Assembly: GCA_963720885.1 (NCBI GenBank)
Contig: CAVRGW010000001.1
Location: 1-64,000 of the forward strand
From: DATLLN01 sp963720885
GTDB lineage: Bacteria > Actinomycetota > Thermoleophilia > Gaiellales > JAICJC01
DNA: 64,000 bases
Direction: 5' to 3'
The notes below the pieces were generated by a model. It searched no databases and was not told the origin of the DNA. It saw only the letters and a program-made list of their open reading frames with translations. This document shows positions 45,273 through 53,244 of the stretch, piece after piece. The position numbers and the translations under genes were made by a program. Numbering within the stretch: the stretch's first letter is position 1; each line of letters begins with the position of its first letter.

Positions 45273-46588
45273 GCCTGCGCGAAGAGTTCGGCCGGCAGAT
45301 CGATCGCTCGGCGGGTGAAGGCGTCCTTGAAGGTGGGATGAAGCCCGGTCGACTCCAGCCGGCCCTCGATCGTGCCGCCGGAGGTGACGCCGTGGACGCG
45401 GAACTCGAACAGATCCTGCAGCGTCACCTGGTCGCCCTCCATCCGCTGCACCTCGGTGATCTTGACGACCTTGCGCGAGCCGTCGGCGAGCCGCTCGGTG
45501 TGGACGATCAGGTGCAGCGCCGAGGCGATCTGCTCGCGGATGGCGCGCACCGGCAGGTCGTAGCCGGACATCAGCACCATCGTCTCGAGGCGAGAGACGG
45601 CATCACGGGGCGAGTTGCAGTGGACGGTGGACAGCGAGCCGTCATGGCCCGTATTCATGGCCTGCAGCATGTCCAGCGCCTCGGGGCCGCGGACCTCGCC
45701 GACCACGATCCGGTCGGGCCGCATACGCAGGGCGTTGCGGAGCAGGTCGCGGATCGATACCTGTCCCTGACCCTCGACGTTCGGCGGCCGGGACTCGAGG
45801 CGAAGCCAGTGCCGCTGGTCGAGCTTGAGCTCGGCAGCGTCCTCGATGGTCACGATCCGCTCGTCCTCCGGCAGGTAGCTGGAGAGCACGTTCAGCAAGG
45901 TCGTCTTGCCGCTGCCGGTGCCACCCGTGACCAGGATGTTCAGGCGGGCCCGCACGCACAGGCCGATGAACGCGCCCATCTCGGGGGTCAGCGTCCCCAG
46001 CGTGACCATGTCCTCCATCGTCAGCCGGCGCTGGTGGAACTTGCGAATCGTCATCGCCGGGCCGCGCAGCGAGAGCGGTGGGATGATGGCGTTGACGCGC
46101 GAGCCGTCCGGGAGCCGGGCATCCACCATGGCGGAGGCCTCGTCGATCCGGCGGCCGACCTGGGCGACGATCTTGTCGAGGATCCGGCGCAGGTGCGCTT
46201 CGTTGGCGAACCGCGCATCCGTCGGGAAGATCCGGCCGCCACGCTCGATGTAAATCTCCTCGTGGTTGTTGACCATGATCTCCGTGATCGCGTCGTCCGC
46301 CAGGAACCGCTCGAGCGGGCCGTAGCCGACGACCTCGTCGGCGATCTGCTTGCTCAACAGCTCACGGTCGGCGTGCGACAGCGGCACCTCCTCGAGCTGC
46401 AGCGCCGCGTTGACCACGCCGCGCACGTGGTCGGCAAGCCCCGCCTCGTCGACGTCCGTCGCGAGCAGGCTGGTGCCGAGCGTTTCGATCACCGTCTGAT
46501 GAATGCGGTTCCGCACGTCGGCAAACTGGTCGTTCGCGTCGGCGTCCGCTCCGGCGTTGCCGGTTGCAAGTCGTTCGTGCAGGGACAT
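45269..46588 (-). CDS. tadA: Tad pilus secretion ATPase TadA/CpaF
   Basis: 439 residues from ATG 46,588, nine bases after GGAGGAG. The hexameric ATPase that powers Flp pilus assembly (and, in some, retraction). N-terminal part to VGYGPLERFLADDAITEIMV; Walker A GGTGSGKTTLLNVLSSYL; Asp/Walker B region ERIVTIEDAAELKLDQ; RIVVGEVRGPEALDMLQAMN, and GHDGSLSTVHCNSPRDAVSR (His box). Length is standard for CpaF. It follows tadZ by five bases and overlaps the vWA-TadB gene downstream. Confidence 0.95.
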   Translation of the reverse strand: MSLHERLATGNAGADADANDQFADVRNRIHQTVIETLGTSLLATDVDEAGLADHVRGVVNAALQLEEVPLSHADRELLSKQIADEVVGYGPLERFLADDAITEIMVNNHEEIYIERGGRIFPTDARFANEAHLRRILDKIVAQVGRRIDEASAMVDARLPDGSRVNAIIPPLSLRGPAMTIRKFHQRRLTMEDMVTLGTLTPEMGAFIGLCVRARLNILVTGGTGSGKTTLLNVLSSYLPEDERIVTIEDAAELKLDQRHWLRLESRPPNVEGQGQVSIRDLLRNALRMRPDRIVVGEVRGPEALDMLQAMNTGHDGSLSTVHCNSPRDAVSRLETMVLMSGYDLPVRAIREQIASALHLIVHTERLADGSRKVVKITEVQRMEGDQVTLQDLFEFRVHGVTSGGTIEGRLESTGLHPTFKDAFTRRAIDLPAELFAQA

Positions 46589-46593
46589 GTCAG

Positions 46594-47742
46594 CTACTCC
46601 TCCCCGTCCCAAAGCTGCTTCGCGACCTGCTCGCCGAGCTGGCGGAGCGCCTTCGCAGGCCGCGACTTGGGCTCGGACGTGACGATCGGCGTGGCCGCGT
46701 TGACCGCTCGGGGAACGCAGCGGTCTGACGGGATGTTGATGTCGGGCGCCCGGCCGAGGATGGCCTTCACGTCCGTCGGATTGAGGCCGACCTTCGAGTC
46801 GGCCCGGTTGAGGACGATCGTCATCCGGTCGGCGTTGACGTCCATCAGGCGGAGCGTCTCGATCCCCACCTTCATGTTCTTCAGGCCCGGCAGGTCGAGC
46901 GAGCCGACGACCACCGTATGTGCCGCCTGGTCGACGGCGGCAATCGCCGCAGCTGTAAACGCCGGTGGCGTATCGACGATGACAACGTCGAACTCCGCTC
47001 GGGCGACGTCGATCACCGCGGCCAGCCGCTCGGCGGTCACCGCCTCCGCCTGGTCGGGCCGCACCGGCGCGAGCAGCACGTCGACACCGCCGGCGCTGGT
47101 GCCCAGGTACCCCCGCAGCTTGCCGCCGTCGAGGTTGCCCTCGGCGGTCACCAGGTCGTAGATCGTGCGCTCCGGCTCGACGCCCAGCACCAGGCCGACG
47201 TCGCCGAACTGGAGGTCAAGGTCGATAAGCAGCACCCGCTTGCCGGTGGCCGCCAGAACGGTCGCCAGGTTCGTGCTGACCGTCGTCTTTCCGACACCGC
47301 CCTTGGGGCCGAGCACGGCGACGATCGGCGCCATGGCGACGGCAGTAGCGGCGGCGACCGGCGCCGTCGACGCTCGGGCCATCGCCTTGTGCACCGCGTC
47401 GCTGACGACCGGTGCCTCCGCCGGGAGCAGCACGATCTCATGCGCACCCGCGCGCAGCGCCTCGGCGAGGTTGCCGTTGGCCGGGCCGGGGATGGCGACG
47501 ATCAGTGCCATCTCCGGCCGCAACCGGCGGCTGTCGGCAAGCACATCCAGCACCTCATCGACGCCCGGGCTGAACATCAGCATCGCCTGGCTGCGATCGC
47601 GCTCCGCAGCTCCCACGGCGTCGCCGAAGTCGCTGAGGCCGGACGCGACCTGCATCCCGCTTCCGCCGTTGGGCACCGCCCCGTCGAGCAGGTTGCCCGG
47701 GAACGACCGGTGCGCGGCGACTGTCAGTCGGACGTCGCTCAT
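46594..47742 (-). CDS. tadZ: Pilus localisation ATPase TadZ/CpaE
   Basis: 382 residues from ATG 47,742. N-terminal atypical receiver-like domain (about 1-120, ending ALRAGAHEIVLLPAEAP), then a MinD/ParA-type ATPase: VAVLGPKGGVGKTTVSTNLA (deviant Walker A), LLIDLDLQFGDVGLVLGV and FDVVIVDTPPAFTAAAIAAV. TadZ directs the pilus machine to its cellular position. Separated by one base from cpaB and by five from tadA. Confidence 0.92.
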   Translation of the reverse strand: MSDVRLTVAAHRSFPGNLLDGAVPNGGSGMQVASGLSDFGDAVGAAERDRSQAMLMFSPGVDEVLDVLADSRRLRPEMALIVAIPGPANGNLAEALRAGAHEIVLLPAEAPVVSDAVHKAMARASTAPVAAATAVAMAPIVAVLGPKGGVGKTTVSTNLATVLAATGKRVLLIDLDLQFGDVGLVLGVEPERTIYDLVTAEGNLDGGKLRGYLGTSAGGVDVLLAPVRPDQAEAVTAERLAAVIDVARAEFDVVIVDTPPAFTAAAIAAVDQAAHTVVVGSLDLPGLKNMKVGIETLRLMDVNADRMTIVLNRADSKVGLNPTDVKAILGRAPDINIPSDRCVPRAVNAATPIVTSEPKSRPAKALRQLGEQVAKQLWDGEE

Positions 47743-47743
47743 G

Positions 47744-48547
47744 TCAGCGCCCCTTGCCCAGGATGGTGTACAGGAGCTGGTCGCCGCTGGTGCCGCGAAG
47801 CACGCTGCGGACGTCATCGATCACGGGCCGGACGTCGTCGGAGCTGCCCGGAGGGCGGAGGACGAAGTAGATGTCGCCCTTCTGCTGCGCGAACACCACG
47901 TGCTGGACGTCGCTCACGTTGATCGCCAGCGTCAGCACCGAGTCCTTGGCCTGCGTCGCCGACGTGGAATCGGAGGTGGCCGGTACGCCCAGCACGAGCA
48001 CGTCCTTGGCGATGGTCTTGGTCACCGGGATCGACTGACCGCCCTGCCGCGGGAGGCCGGTCGCCGGGTCGATCGGCACGACCTCGAAGTTCGCGACGAC
48101 GTCGACGTGATCGCCCACCTGCAGCCGGCCGACCAGACCCTGCCCGGGCTCGGCCGGGAAGTCGATGGCCCGCTGGTTGGGCTTGAGGTTGACGGCGACG
48201 CTGTTGGTGTCGGACTTGACGAACTGGTTGGTCGTCAGCTGCTCACCGGGGTAGACGTCGTTCCGCGCGACCAGGCCCTTGAGCTGGTCGGGGTTGGTCA
48301 CCGCGCCGTCGACCAGCGAGCTCTTGGGCACCGTGGTCGTGCGGTACATGGTGGCCTCGACCACCTGGCTGCCGGGCGTCAGCTGCGGGATCGTCTGGTT
48401 CGCGACCAGGACGGAGACTTCGTTGCTTCGGCCGTTCACGTCGGACTGGTAGCCCTTGACGTAGACGAACACCATCAGCGCCGCCGCGGCCGCCAGGATG
48501 ATCGCCAGCGTCAGAGCGCCGGTTCGGGTTGTCAGTACACGGTGCAT
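47744..48547 (-). CDS. cpaB: Flp pilus assembly protein CpaB/RcpC
   Basis: 267 residues. N-terminal anchor (ALTLAIILAAAAALMVFVYV), then a SAF domain (about 42-115; LVANQTIPQLTPGSQVVEAT and YPGEQLTTNQFV), and a beta domain with GLVGRLQVGDHVDVVANFEV followed by VTKTIAKDVLVLGVPA. CpaB/RcpC is an outer or periplasmic pilus-assembly factor that in actinobacteria probably sits in the cell-wall zone. It precedes tadZ with one base between them. Confidence 0.9.
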   Translation of the reverse strand: MHRVLTTRTGALTLAIILAAAAALMVFVYVKGYQSDVNGRSNEVSVLVANQTIPQLTPGSQVVEATMYRTTTVPKSSLVDGAVTNPDQLKGLVARNDVYPGEQLTTNQFVKSDTNSVAVNLKPNQRAIDFPAEPGQGLVGRLQVGDHVDVVANFEVVPIDPATGLPRQGGQSIPVTKTIAKDVLVLGVPATSDSTSATQAKDSVLTLAINVSDVQHVVFAQQKGDIYFVLRPPGSSDDVRPVIDDVRSVLRGTSGDQLLYTILGKGR

Positions 48548-48575
48548 CTGGTCACGTACTCCTTGTTCGAATTCC

Positions 48576-50336
48576 TCAGCCGTCCCATGGCATCAGCGCG
48601 ATCGACTCCAGGCAGATCCCGGAGGGATCGGTGCACGTGGTGCTGTACGCGCCGCTGGGGTTGACGCGATCCCAGAAGATGCCTCGGACCTCGCCGTTCT
48701 TGAGGCCGCTGCCGGCATCGCGGCTATATGCGGTGATGTAGAAGTTGCCGAACCCGACAACCGGGGTGGTCGAGTTGCCGTTCAGCGCCTCGATCGAAAG
48801 CGGCCCGACCAGGATCACGTTGACCCAGCGCGGATCGCCGGCCGGCGGCGGGTTGGCCGTCGTCGTCCAGTGGTTCGGCGAGTTGCCGATCCGCTTCGTC
48901 AGCCCGCCGTTACCACCGTCGATCTGCCCGACCTGATTGCCGGTCTGCGTCTGCACCTGCTGGCCGATCGAGTAGGGGGTGCAGGCGCCGTGCTGCAGCT
49001 CGTCGGCGAAGTTCGGGACGCCGTTCGTCGCGTAGCACTGGTACTGGCCCCAGCTCGTGTTGGTGTCCAGGTCGAGGGCGCCGAAGTTGCCCGGGCTGGC
49101 CGCGTTCCCGCCGCCCAGCTTGAGCACGATCTCGCGGCCCTTGACCAGTGTCACGAATGCCGTCTGGAAGTTCACCGTCCGGCCGGGCGCGCCGGCGGCC
49201 AGCGACGAGCTGACGAACCGGCCCCCGAACGATGCACCGCTCTGGGTGTAGCTGTAGAGCAGCGTGGACTGGTCGTGCGGGTAGATCCGCTGCACCGTGT
49301 GGGAGGTGTACGTCGTGTTGCCCTGCTTGACGGTGACCGTGACGTTCTCGGGGCCTTCGGAGGTGGCCGTCGAGAAGGCCGATGCTCCGGTCGACCACTG
49401 GCCGTCGGCGTTCGTGCCGCTGGTCAGGCTGGCCTGGGCGCCCTGGCCGGGGCCGCCGTTGAGCTGCACGCGCACCTGGGCGCCGTTCGGCACGTTCGTC
49501 AGGTGCACGTTGACGCCGAAGCTGCGCGCGGTCGTCGTGAACGGGTAGTACAGCGAGGGATCGGCGATGCCCTGGGTGACGTAGACCTCTTTGACCGTGC
49601 ACGCGCACGACGTGGCGCCCGACTTGGGCACGTCCTCCGTGCCGATCCAGCCGACACCGATCGGATTGCCGCTGCCGTCGTTGGCGAAGTCGATCACCGT
49701 CCCGGTGACGTCGGTCACTCGGACATGCACGGGAACGCCGCCCGCCGGGAGGCTGTTGACCGTGCCCCCGCCGCAGTAGTAGAGGAATCCCTCGGGGCTG
49801 CTGCCGCACCCGGACGTCAGCGACGCGACGACCCCGCCGGTGTCGTCGCGGATCACCTGGACGGTCTTCGGACGGAGATCCTCGACGCCGATCGGCATCA
49901 TTCCGCGGGCTGTGGTCAGGTAGACGATGCGCGCCCGCGCCCGGGCCGAGATGTCGGTGTTGAGGAAGCCGAGGACCTTGCCGAACACAAAGGGCACGTC
50001 GCTCTCCACCGGCTTCACGCGCACCGAGTTGTTGACGATCTCGCAGTAGCTCGTGTCGAGGTTGGCGTTCTCGATCAGGTTGCGGCCGTCGGTCAGGTCG
50101 CTGTTGCGGCGCTCGTAGTAGTCGGCGCGGCCGCCCGCCCCGCAGACGGCGCCCGGGTTCGCGATCAGCTGAGCTGCGCCGGCCAGCGCACCGGCGTCGG
50201 CGGCGGACTGCAGCTGGCGCCGGTGGGCGCGGAAGTTCCCTGTGTCGATCGCCAACGCCGCGATGCCCAGCAGCACGGTCAGCGAGAGCGCGACCAGCAC
50301 CAGCACTCCACCCGACTGTCCCTGACGACCGTTCAT
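48576..50336 (-). CDS. tadG: TadG-like large pilus-associated protein
   Basis: 586 residues from ATG 50,336, which overlaps the TGA of tadE by one base (TGATG). The N-terminus has the TadG helix: GQSGGVLVLVALSLTVLLGI, then AALAIDTGNFRAHRRQLQSA and ADAGALAGAAQ. The exported remainder is about 540 residues, rich in Gly, Thr and Ser, with several Cys pairs and an internal repeat of the form GSYTxxTNxDGQWSTGAS-like blocks. It is unusually long for TadG and probably makes extracellular contacts. The TadG-like protein at 14,529 shares its first 60 residues and the GQWSTGAxD block. Confidence 0.88.
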   Translation of the reverse strand: MNGRQGQSGGVLVLVALSLTVLLGIAALAIDTGNFRAHRRQLQSAADAGALAGAAQLIANPGAVCGAGGRADYYERRNSDLTDGRNLIENANLDTSYCEIVNNSVRVKPVESDVPFVFGKVLGFLNTDISARARARIVYLTTARGMMPIGVEDLRPKTVQVIRDDTGGVVASLTSGCGSSPEGFLYYCGGGTVNSLPAGGVPVHVRVTDVTGTVIDFANDGSGNPIGVGWIGTEDVPKSGATSCACTVKEVYVTQGIADPSLYYPFTTTARSFGVNVHLTNVPNGAQVRVQLNGGPGQGAQASLTSGTNADGQWSTGASAFSTATSEGPENVTVTVKQGNTTYTSHTVQRIYPHDQSTLLYSYTQSGASFGGRFVSSSLAAGAPGRTVNFQTAFVTLVKGREIVLKLGGGNAASPGNFGALDLDTNTSWGQYQCYATNGVPNFADELQHGACTPYSIGQQVQTQTGNQVGQIDGGNGGLTKRIGNSPNHWTTTANPPPAGDPRWVNVILVGPLSIEALNGNSTTPVVGFGNFYITAYSRDAGSGLKNGEVRGIFWDRVNPSGAYSTTCTDPSGICLESIALMPWDG

Positions 50337-50790
50337 CAGCAGTACGCGGTCGGCTGCCCCTCCAGCCGGAACGTCGCGTTGGACGACAGGTCGATGGTGT
50401 TGCCCAGAATCGAACTGATCAGCGGGAACACGAAGGCGTGGCTGTACGTGACGTGCGCCGTGATCGTGTCGCCGACGTTGTACTGGCCGGCGGGGTTCCC
50501 GCTGTTGGGATCCGTGGCGCACGTGAAGGTGACGCTGCTGCCCGCCGGGGCGTCGGCCATCAGCGTCTTGCCGGAAGGGTCGTTCACGGCCGCCAGCCGC
50601 GCCGCCTCGCGGGCGTCGTGGACGACGGTCACCTTGTCGAACATGACAACGCCGAGCTCGATGATCCCGAACAGGATCAGCAGCAGCGGCAAGAGCACCA
50701 GCGTGAACTCGACGATGCTCTGTCCGGAGTCGCGCGACCGGTGAGGATGCTGGGGAGGCGCCGGAGCGCCCCCCCAGCCCAGCGTGAGGC
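50336..50790 (-). CDS. tadE: TadE-like pseudopilin, start unresolved
   Basis: The domain begins SGQSIVEFTLVLLPLLLILF, then GIIELGVVMFDKVTVVHDAR and EAARLAA, the pilin-like N-terminus of TadE with the conserved Glu after the cleavage region. It ends FRLEGQPTAYC. No ATG, GTG or TTG lies in frame between the flp stop and the domain; a run of seven G residues (50,769-50,775 on the other strand as C) may hide an indel. Coordinates therefore run to the flp stop. Together with tadG it is thought to form minor pilins. Confidence 0.75.
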
Positions 50791-50956
50791 CTAGCCGATG
50801 ATGCCCGTAACCTGGTCGAGCGCGGCGACGATGGCGTCGGACAGCGACGTCGAGAGCCACGACGACGAGCAGCGTGATCACGGCGAGGACCACGGCGTAC
50901 TCCGCCATCGTCTGGCCCTCCTCCTCGCGCTGCAGCTTCGAGAGCAGATCCATCAT
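50791..50956 (-). CDS. flp: Flp-type major pilin, frameshifted
   Basis: From ATG 50,956 the protein reads MMDLLSKLQREEEGQTMAEY then AVVLAVITLLVVVAL, the class IVb prepilin signature: cleavage before GQT..EY and Glu5-Tyr6 of the mature helix. The other half, STSLSDAIVAALDQVTGIIG followed by a stop at 50,791, lies in another frame, with the shift near 50,850. Restored size is about 55 residues, correct for Flp. AAAGGGGGG precedes the start. It is the first structural gene of the Tad operon. Confidence 0.85.
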
Positions 50957-51002
50957 GTTGTTTCCCCCCTTTCGATGTGTCGAGCTGCCCCGACGAGACG
51001 TC

Positions 51003-51010
51003 GGGTGAGA
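51003..51010. promoter_or_regulatory. GGGTGAGA motif upstream of flp
   Basis: GGGTGAGA lies 47 bases before the flp start. The same 8-mer occurs upstream of both regulator genes next door (51,510-51,517 in reverse and the inverted repeat at 52,247). Candidate binding site for a cluster regulator. Confidence 0.4.
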
Positions 51011-51034
51011 ATCGGGAAGTGCGCGCCGTGTCCA

Positions 51035-51439
51035 TCACCGCTCCACCACCGGTTCCGGCGGCGAGCCCGATGCGAGTGCCACGAGCCCGTTCAGGCTGGG
51101 ATCGTCCAGCCGGGAGAACGAGGAGTCCTGGATGTTGTCGACCCAGATATCGCGCTGATCGGACAGGTATGCCACGACCGGCTTCGCGGCAGCGAAGCGG
51201 TTTGCAATCAGCGGTCGGATGACCGACTCGTCCAGGTACGTGACGTCGACCACGACCATGTCGGGGTCGAACTCCTCCGCCGCCCGGTCAAAGGCGGTGC
51301 CGGGGAACGGCACGCTGACGACCTCGGCGACCCTGGTGAGGGCCGGTTCGAGGCCGCTGAGCATCAACGGAGGGAAACCGACGAGCAGCACTCGGCGATG
51401 CGAGTCCTGGTGGGCACGTCGGGTGGAACGCACGTCCAT
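51035..51439 (-). CDS. Receiver-like hypothetical protein
   Basis: 134 residues. RVLLVGFPPLMLSGLEPALT, then FDRAAEEFDPDMVVVDVTYL and AAAKPVVAYLSDQRDIW follow the alternating strand-helix order of a response-regulator receiver domain, with Asp in VVVDVT at the phospho-acceptor place. No output domain. It sits between the LuxR response regulator gene and flp, so it may be a stand-alone receiver that tunes pilus expression. Not a close match to any family I can name. Confidence 0.6.
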   Translation of the reverse strand: MDVRSTRRAHQDSHRRVLLVGFPPLMLSGLEPALTRVAEVVSVPFPGTAFDRAAEEFDPDMVVVDVTYLDESVIRPLIANRFAAAKPVVAYLSDQRDIWVDNIQDSSFSRLDDPSLNGLVALASGSPPEPVVER

Positions 51440-51509
51440 ACCGGCGAGTGTGCGGCCCCACGGCGCCCGCGGTAATCGTCCGAATCACCGATCTGGGTGG
51501 GGGATCTTT

Positions 51510-51517
51510 TCTCACCC
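51510..51517. promoter_or_regulatory. GGGTGAGA motif (reverse) upstream of the receiver gene
   Basis: TCTCACCC on the plus strand, 71 bases before the start of the minus-strand gene at 51,439. It reads GGGTGAGA in the direction of transcription, within a weaker inverted repeat (TGGGTG ... CACCCA, 51,494-51,518). Confidence 0.4.
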
Positions 51518-51532
51518 ACCCCACGCGGGGTG

Positions 51533-52204
51533 CTAGGCGCGCACGGCCTGGAGCTGCTGGTACCTGGCGGCCGCCGCGGAGCGGTTCGGCGCCTCCAGCT
51601 TGGCCAGGATGTTCGAGACATGAGTGCGGACGGTCTGCACCGAGATGCTGAGGTCGTAGGCGACGCTGCGGTTCGTCTTGCCGTCGGCGATCAACGCCAG
51701 CACCTCCCACTCACGCCGCGTCAGCCGCCGCGCCGACGGCAGCAGCTCGACCATGGGCATCCGGCTCTCCTGGTTGCGGAACTCGGCGACCAGGGCGGAG
51801 ATCATCGCGCGGGATAGCGGGGCCTCGCCGCGGATCGCGGCGCGGACGGCCTGCACCCACGCGTCGATGGGCAGGTCCTTGGTCAGGTAGCCGGCTGCGC
51901 CCCAGCGCAGCGCGCGGAACATCGTCTCCAGCTCGCCGCCGACGCCCATCGCGACGGGGACCCCGCCCGCACCGGTGACGGCTCGGATGACGGCCTCGGC
52001 AGCCTCGGGCGCCGGCTGGAGCCCGACGTCCACCAGCACGACCATGCCCTCGGATCTCGCCGCCAGCGCCTTCGCCTGCTCGCAGGCGCGTGCCGTCTCG
52101 CGGACCGACAGGCCGTGGGCGGCGAGTGCGGAGCTGAGCCCGGTGAGGGCGATCTCGTTGGAATCGCAGATGGCGATCCCGGTGATGCGCAGGGGATCGT
52201 GCAT
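51533..52204 (-). CDS. NarL/LuxR-type response regulator
   Basis: 223 residues. N-terminal receiver domain: GIAICDSNEIALTGLSSALA, and phospho-acceptor Asp in MVVLVDVGLQP, then GAAGYLTKDLPIDAWVQAVR (conserved Lys). C-terminal LuxR helix-turn-helix: RRLTRREWEVLALIADGKTN and VQTVRTHVSNILAKLEAPNR. No histidine kinase adjoins. Located immediately upstream of the receiver-like gene and the Tad operon; its own divergent promoter region holds a perfect inverted repeat with the same motif found before flp, so it is a candidate Tad regulator. Confidence 0.88.
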   Translation of the reverse strand: MHDPLRITGIAICDSNEIALTGLSSALAAHGLSVRETARACEQAKALAARSEGMVVLVDVGLQPAPEAAEAVIRAVTGAGGVPVAMGVGGELETMFRALRWGAAGYLTKDLPIDAWVQAVRAAIRGEAPLSRAMISALVAEFRNQESRMPMVELLPSARRLTRREWEVLALIADGKTNRSVAYDLSISVQTVRTHVSNILAKLEAPNRSAAAARYQQLQAVRA

Positions 52205-52246
52205 TGGAGCCTATCTGCAACATCGCTCTTGTCGTCCTTCGCGTTA

Positions 52247-52275
52247 CAAAAGGGTGAGAGAATCTCACCCTTTTG
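52247..52275. promoter_or_regulatory. Perfect inverted repeat in divergent promoter, putative operator
   Basis: Arms CAAAAGGGTGAGA and its complement around a three-base centre (GAA), between the response regulator (start 52,204, minus) and the small membrane gene (start 52,369, plus). Because both genes are transcribed away, a terminator role is unlikely. The core GGGTGAGA recurs before flp and the receiver gene. Confidence 0.55.
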
Positions 52276-52368
52276 GTGGTCCCTTCGCCCGATTGACGCC
52301 CCCGGCGGGCGGTCGCATGCTCGGGCGACGATGCCGAGCGCCGACGACGACCAGCGAAGGGTGACGCC

Positions 52369-52644
52369 TTGACCGTGCCGGTGTTCGTGGTCTGTTACGT
52401 CGTCGGCGCGGCGGCGCTCGCCATCTGGATCGACCTGCGATTCCCCCGGCTGCGCCCGTCGGGCTGGCTTCGGCTGGGCCTGGCGATAGGCGCCGCGATG
52501 GCCGCCGACGAGCTGTGCCAGCGGTTCCTGCACACCGATCCGCGGATCATCGGGATCATGTGCGTCGGCTTCCCGACGGTGGCCGCGACGATGCTCGTCT
52601 GCCTGTGGGCGCTGCGCGCGATCCGCGCAGCGATGCCGGCCTAG
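52369..52644 (+). CDS. Small three-span membrane protein, paralogue of 42,217
   Basis: 91 residues from TTG 52,369 (GTG six bases later is an alternative). Hydrophobic segments FVVCYVVGAAALAIWIDLRF, LGLAIGAAMAADELCQRFL and IIGIMCVGFPTVAATMLVCL. The AIWIDLRFPRLRPSGWLRLG stretch aligns with AL-WVDARFPGLAPAEVMRTG of the protein at 42,217. It diverges from the response regulator and shares the operator-like repeat. The two paralogues bracket the pilus locus. Function unknown. Confidence 0.65.
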   Translation: MTVPVFVVCYVVGAAALAIWIDLRFPRLRPSGWLRLGLAIGAAMAADELCQRFLHTDPRIIGIMCVGFPTVAATMLVCLWALRAIRAAMPA

Positions 52645-53147
52645 CCGGCGTCGAGCTCGGAGGCGGCGTCCTGGGCGGCGAACCACTGGTGGCGCTCGAA
52701 CGCCTCGGTGGCGATCTCACGCACCCGGCGCTCGGTGTCGACGGATGGCAGCACGTCGGCCGGCGGCAGCTCCTCGGCGGCCAGGACGGCGTCGAGCAGC
52801 TGAGCAGAGCTCATCAGGAACAGCTTGTGGTGCGGCAGGCCGCGATCGTGGGCCATCGTGTAGAGCGCGCGGCGGTCGACCGTCTCCAGGATCTCGACGC
52901 GCAGGGCGGCGAGCTGATGCAGCCGTAGCTCGGAGTCGCGCACGGGCGTCGCGGGCGGCGGTGCGGCCGGCTCCGGTTCGCGAACCGCCAGCGGCACGAT
53001 CTCGGCGACCGGCTCCGGCGGTGCGGGCGGCGCGGCCGGAGGCGCGAAGGCCTCGACGCGCGGTTCCTCCCAACGACGCCCGGCGAGCAGCCACAGGACG
53101 TAGCCGAGGACGGCACCGCAGACGAAGCCCATCATCAGCCGCCGCAC
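52641..53147 (-). CDS. Membrane-anchored hypothetical with Pro-rich stalk
   Basis: 168 residues. N-terminal helix MMGFVCGAVLGYVLWLLAG, then a Pro/Ala/Glu stalk of 45 residues (FAPPAAPPAPPEPVAEIV) and a helical C-terminal domain of about 95 residues: LRLHQLAALRVEILETVDRR, ALYTMAHDRGLPHHKLFLMS and EVATEAFERHQW-type end. Polar, with a SAP-like or HeH-like short helix pair (LFLMSSAQLLDAVLAAEELP) that may bind DNA or protein. No family recognised. It converges with the small membrane gene at 52,644 (four-base overlap). Confidence 0.6.
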   Translation of the reverse strand: MRRLMMGFVCGAVLGYVLWLLAGRRWEEPRVEAFAPPAAPPAPPEPVAEIVPLAVREPEPAAPPPATPVRDSELRLHQLAALRVEILETVDRRALYTMAHDRGLPHHKLFLMSSAQLLDAVLAAEELPPADVLPSVDTERRVREIATEAFERHQWFAAQDAASELDAG

Positions 53148-53244
53148 ATTTCCTCCTCCAGAGCCTCGAGCCAGTCGGCAGACATCACGTGCTGCTCCAG
53201 ACCATACGAGCGGCCGCGGGGGTTGGCAACCGGCCGCGCCGTGT

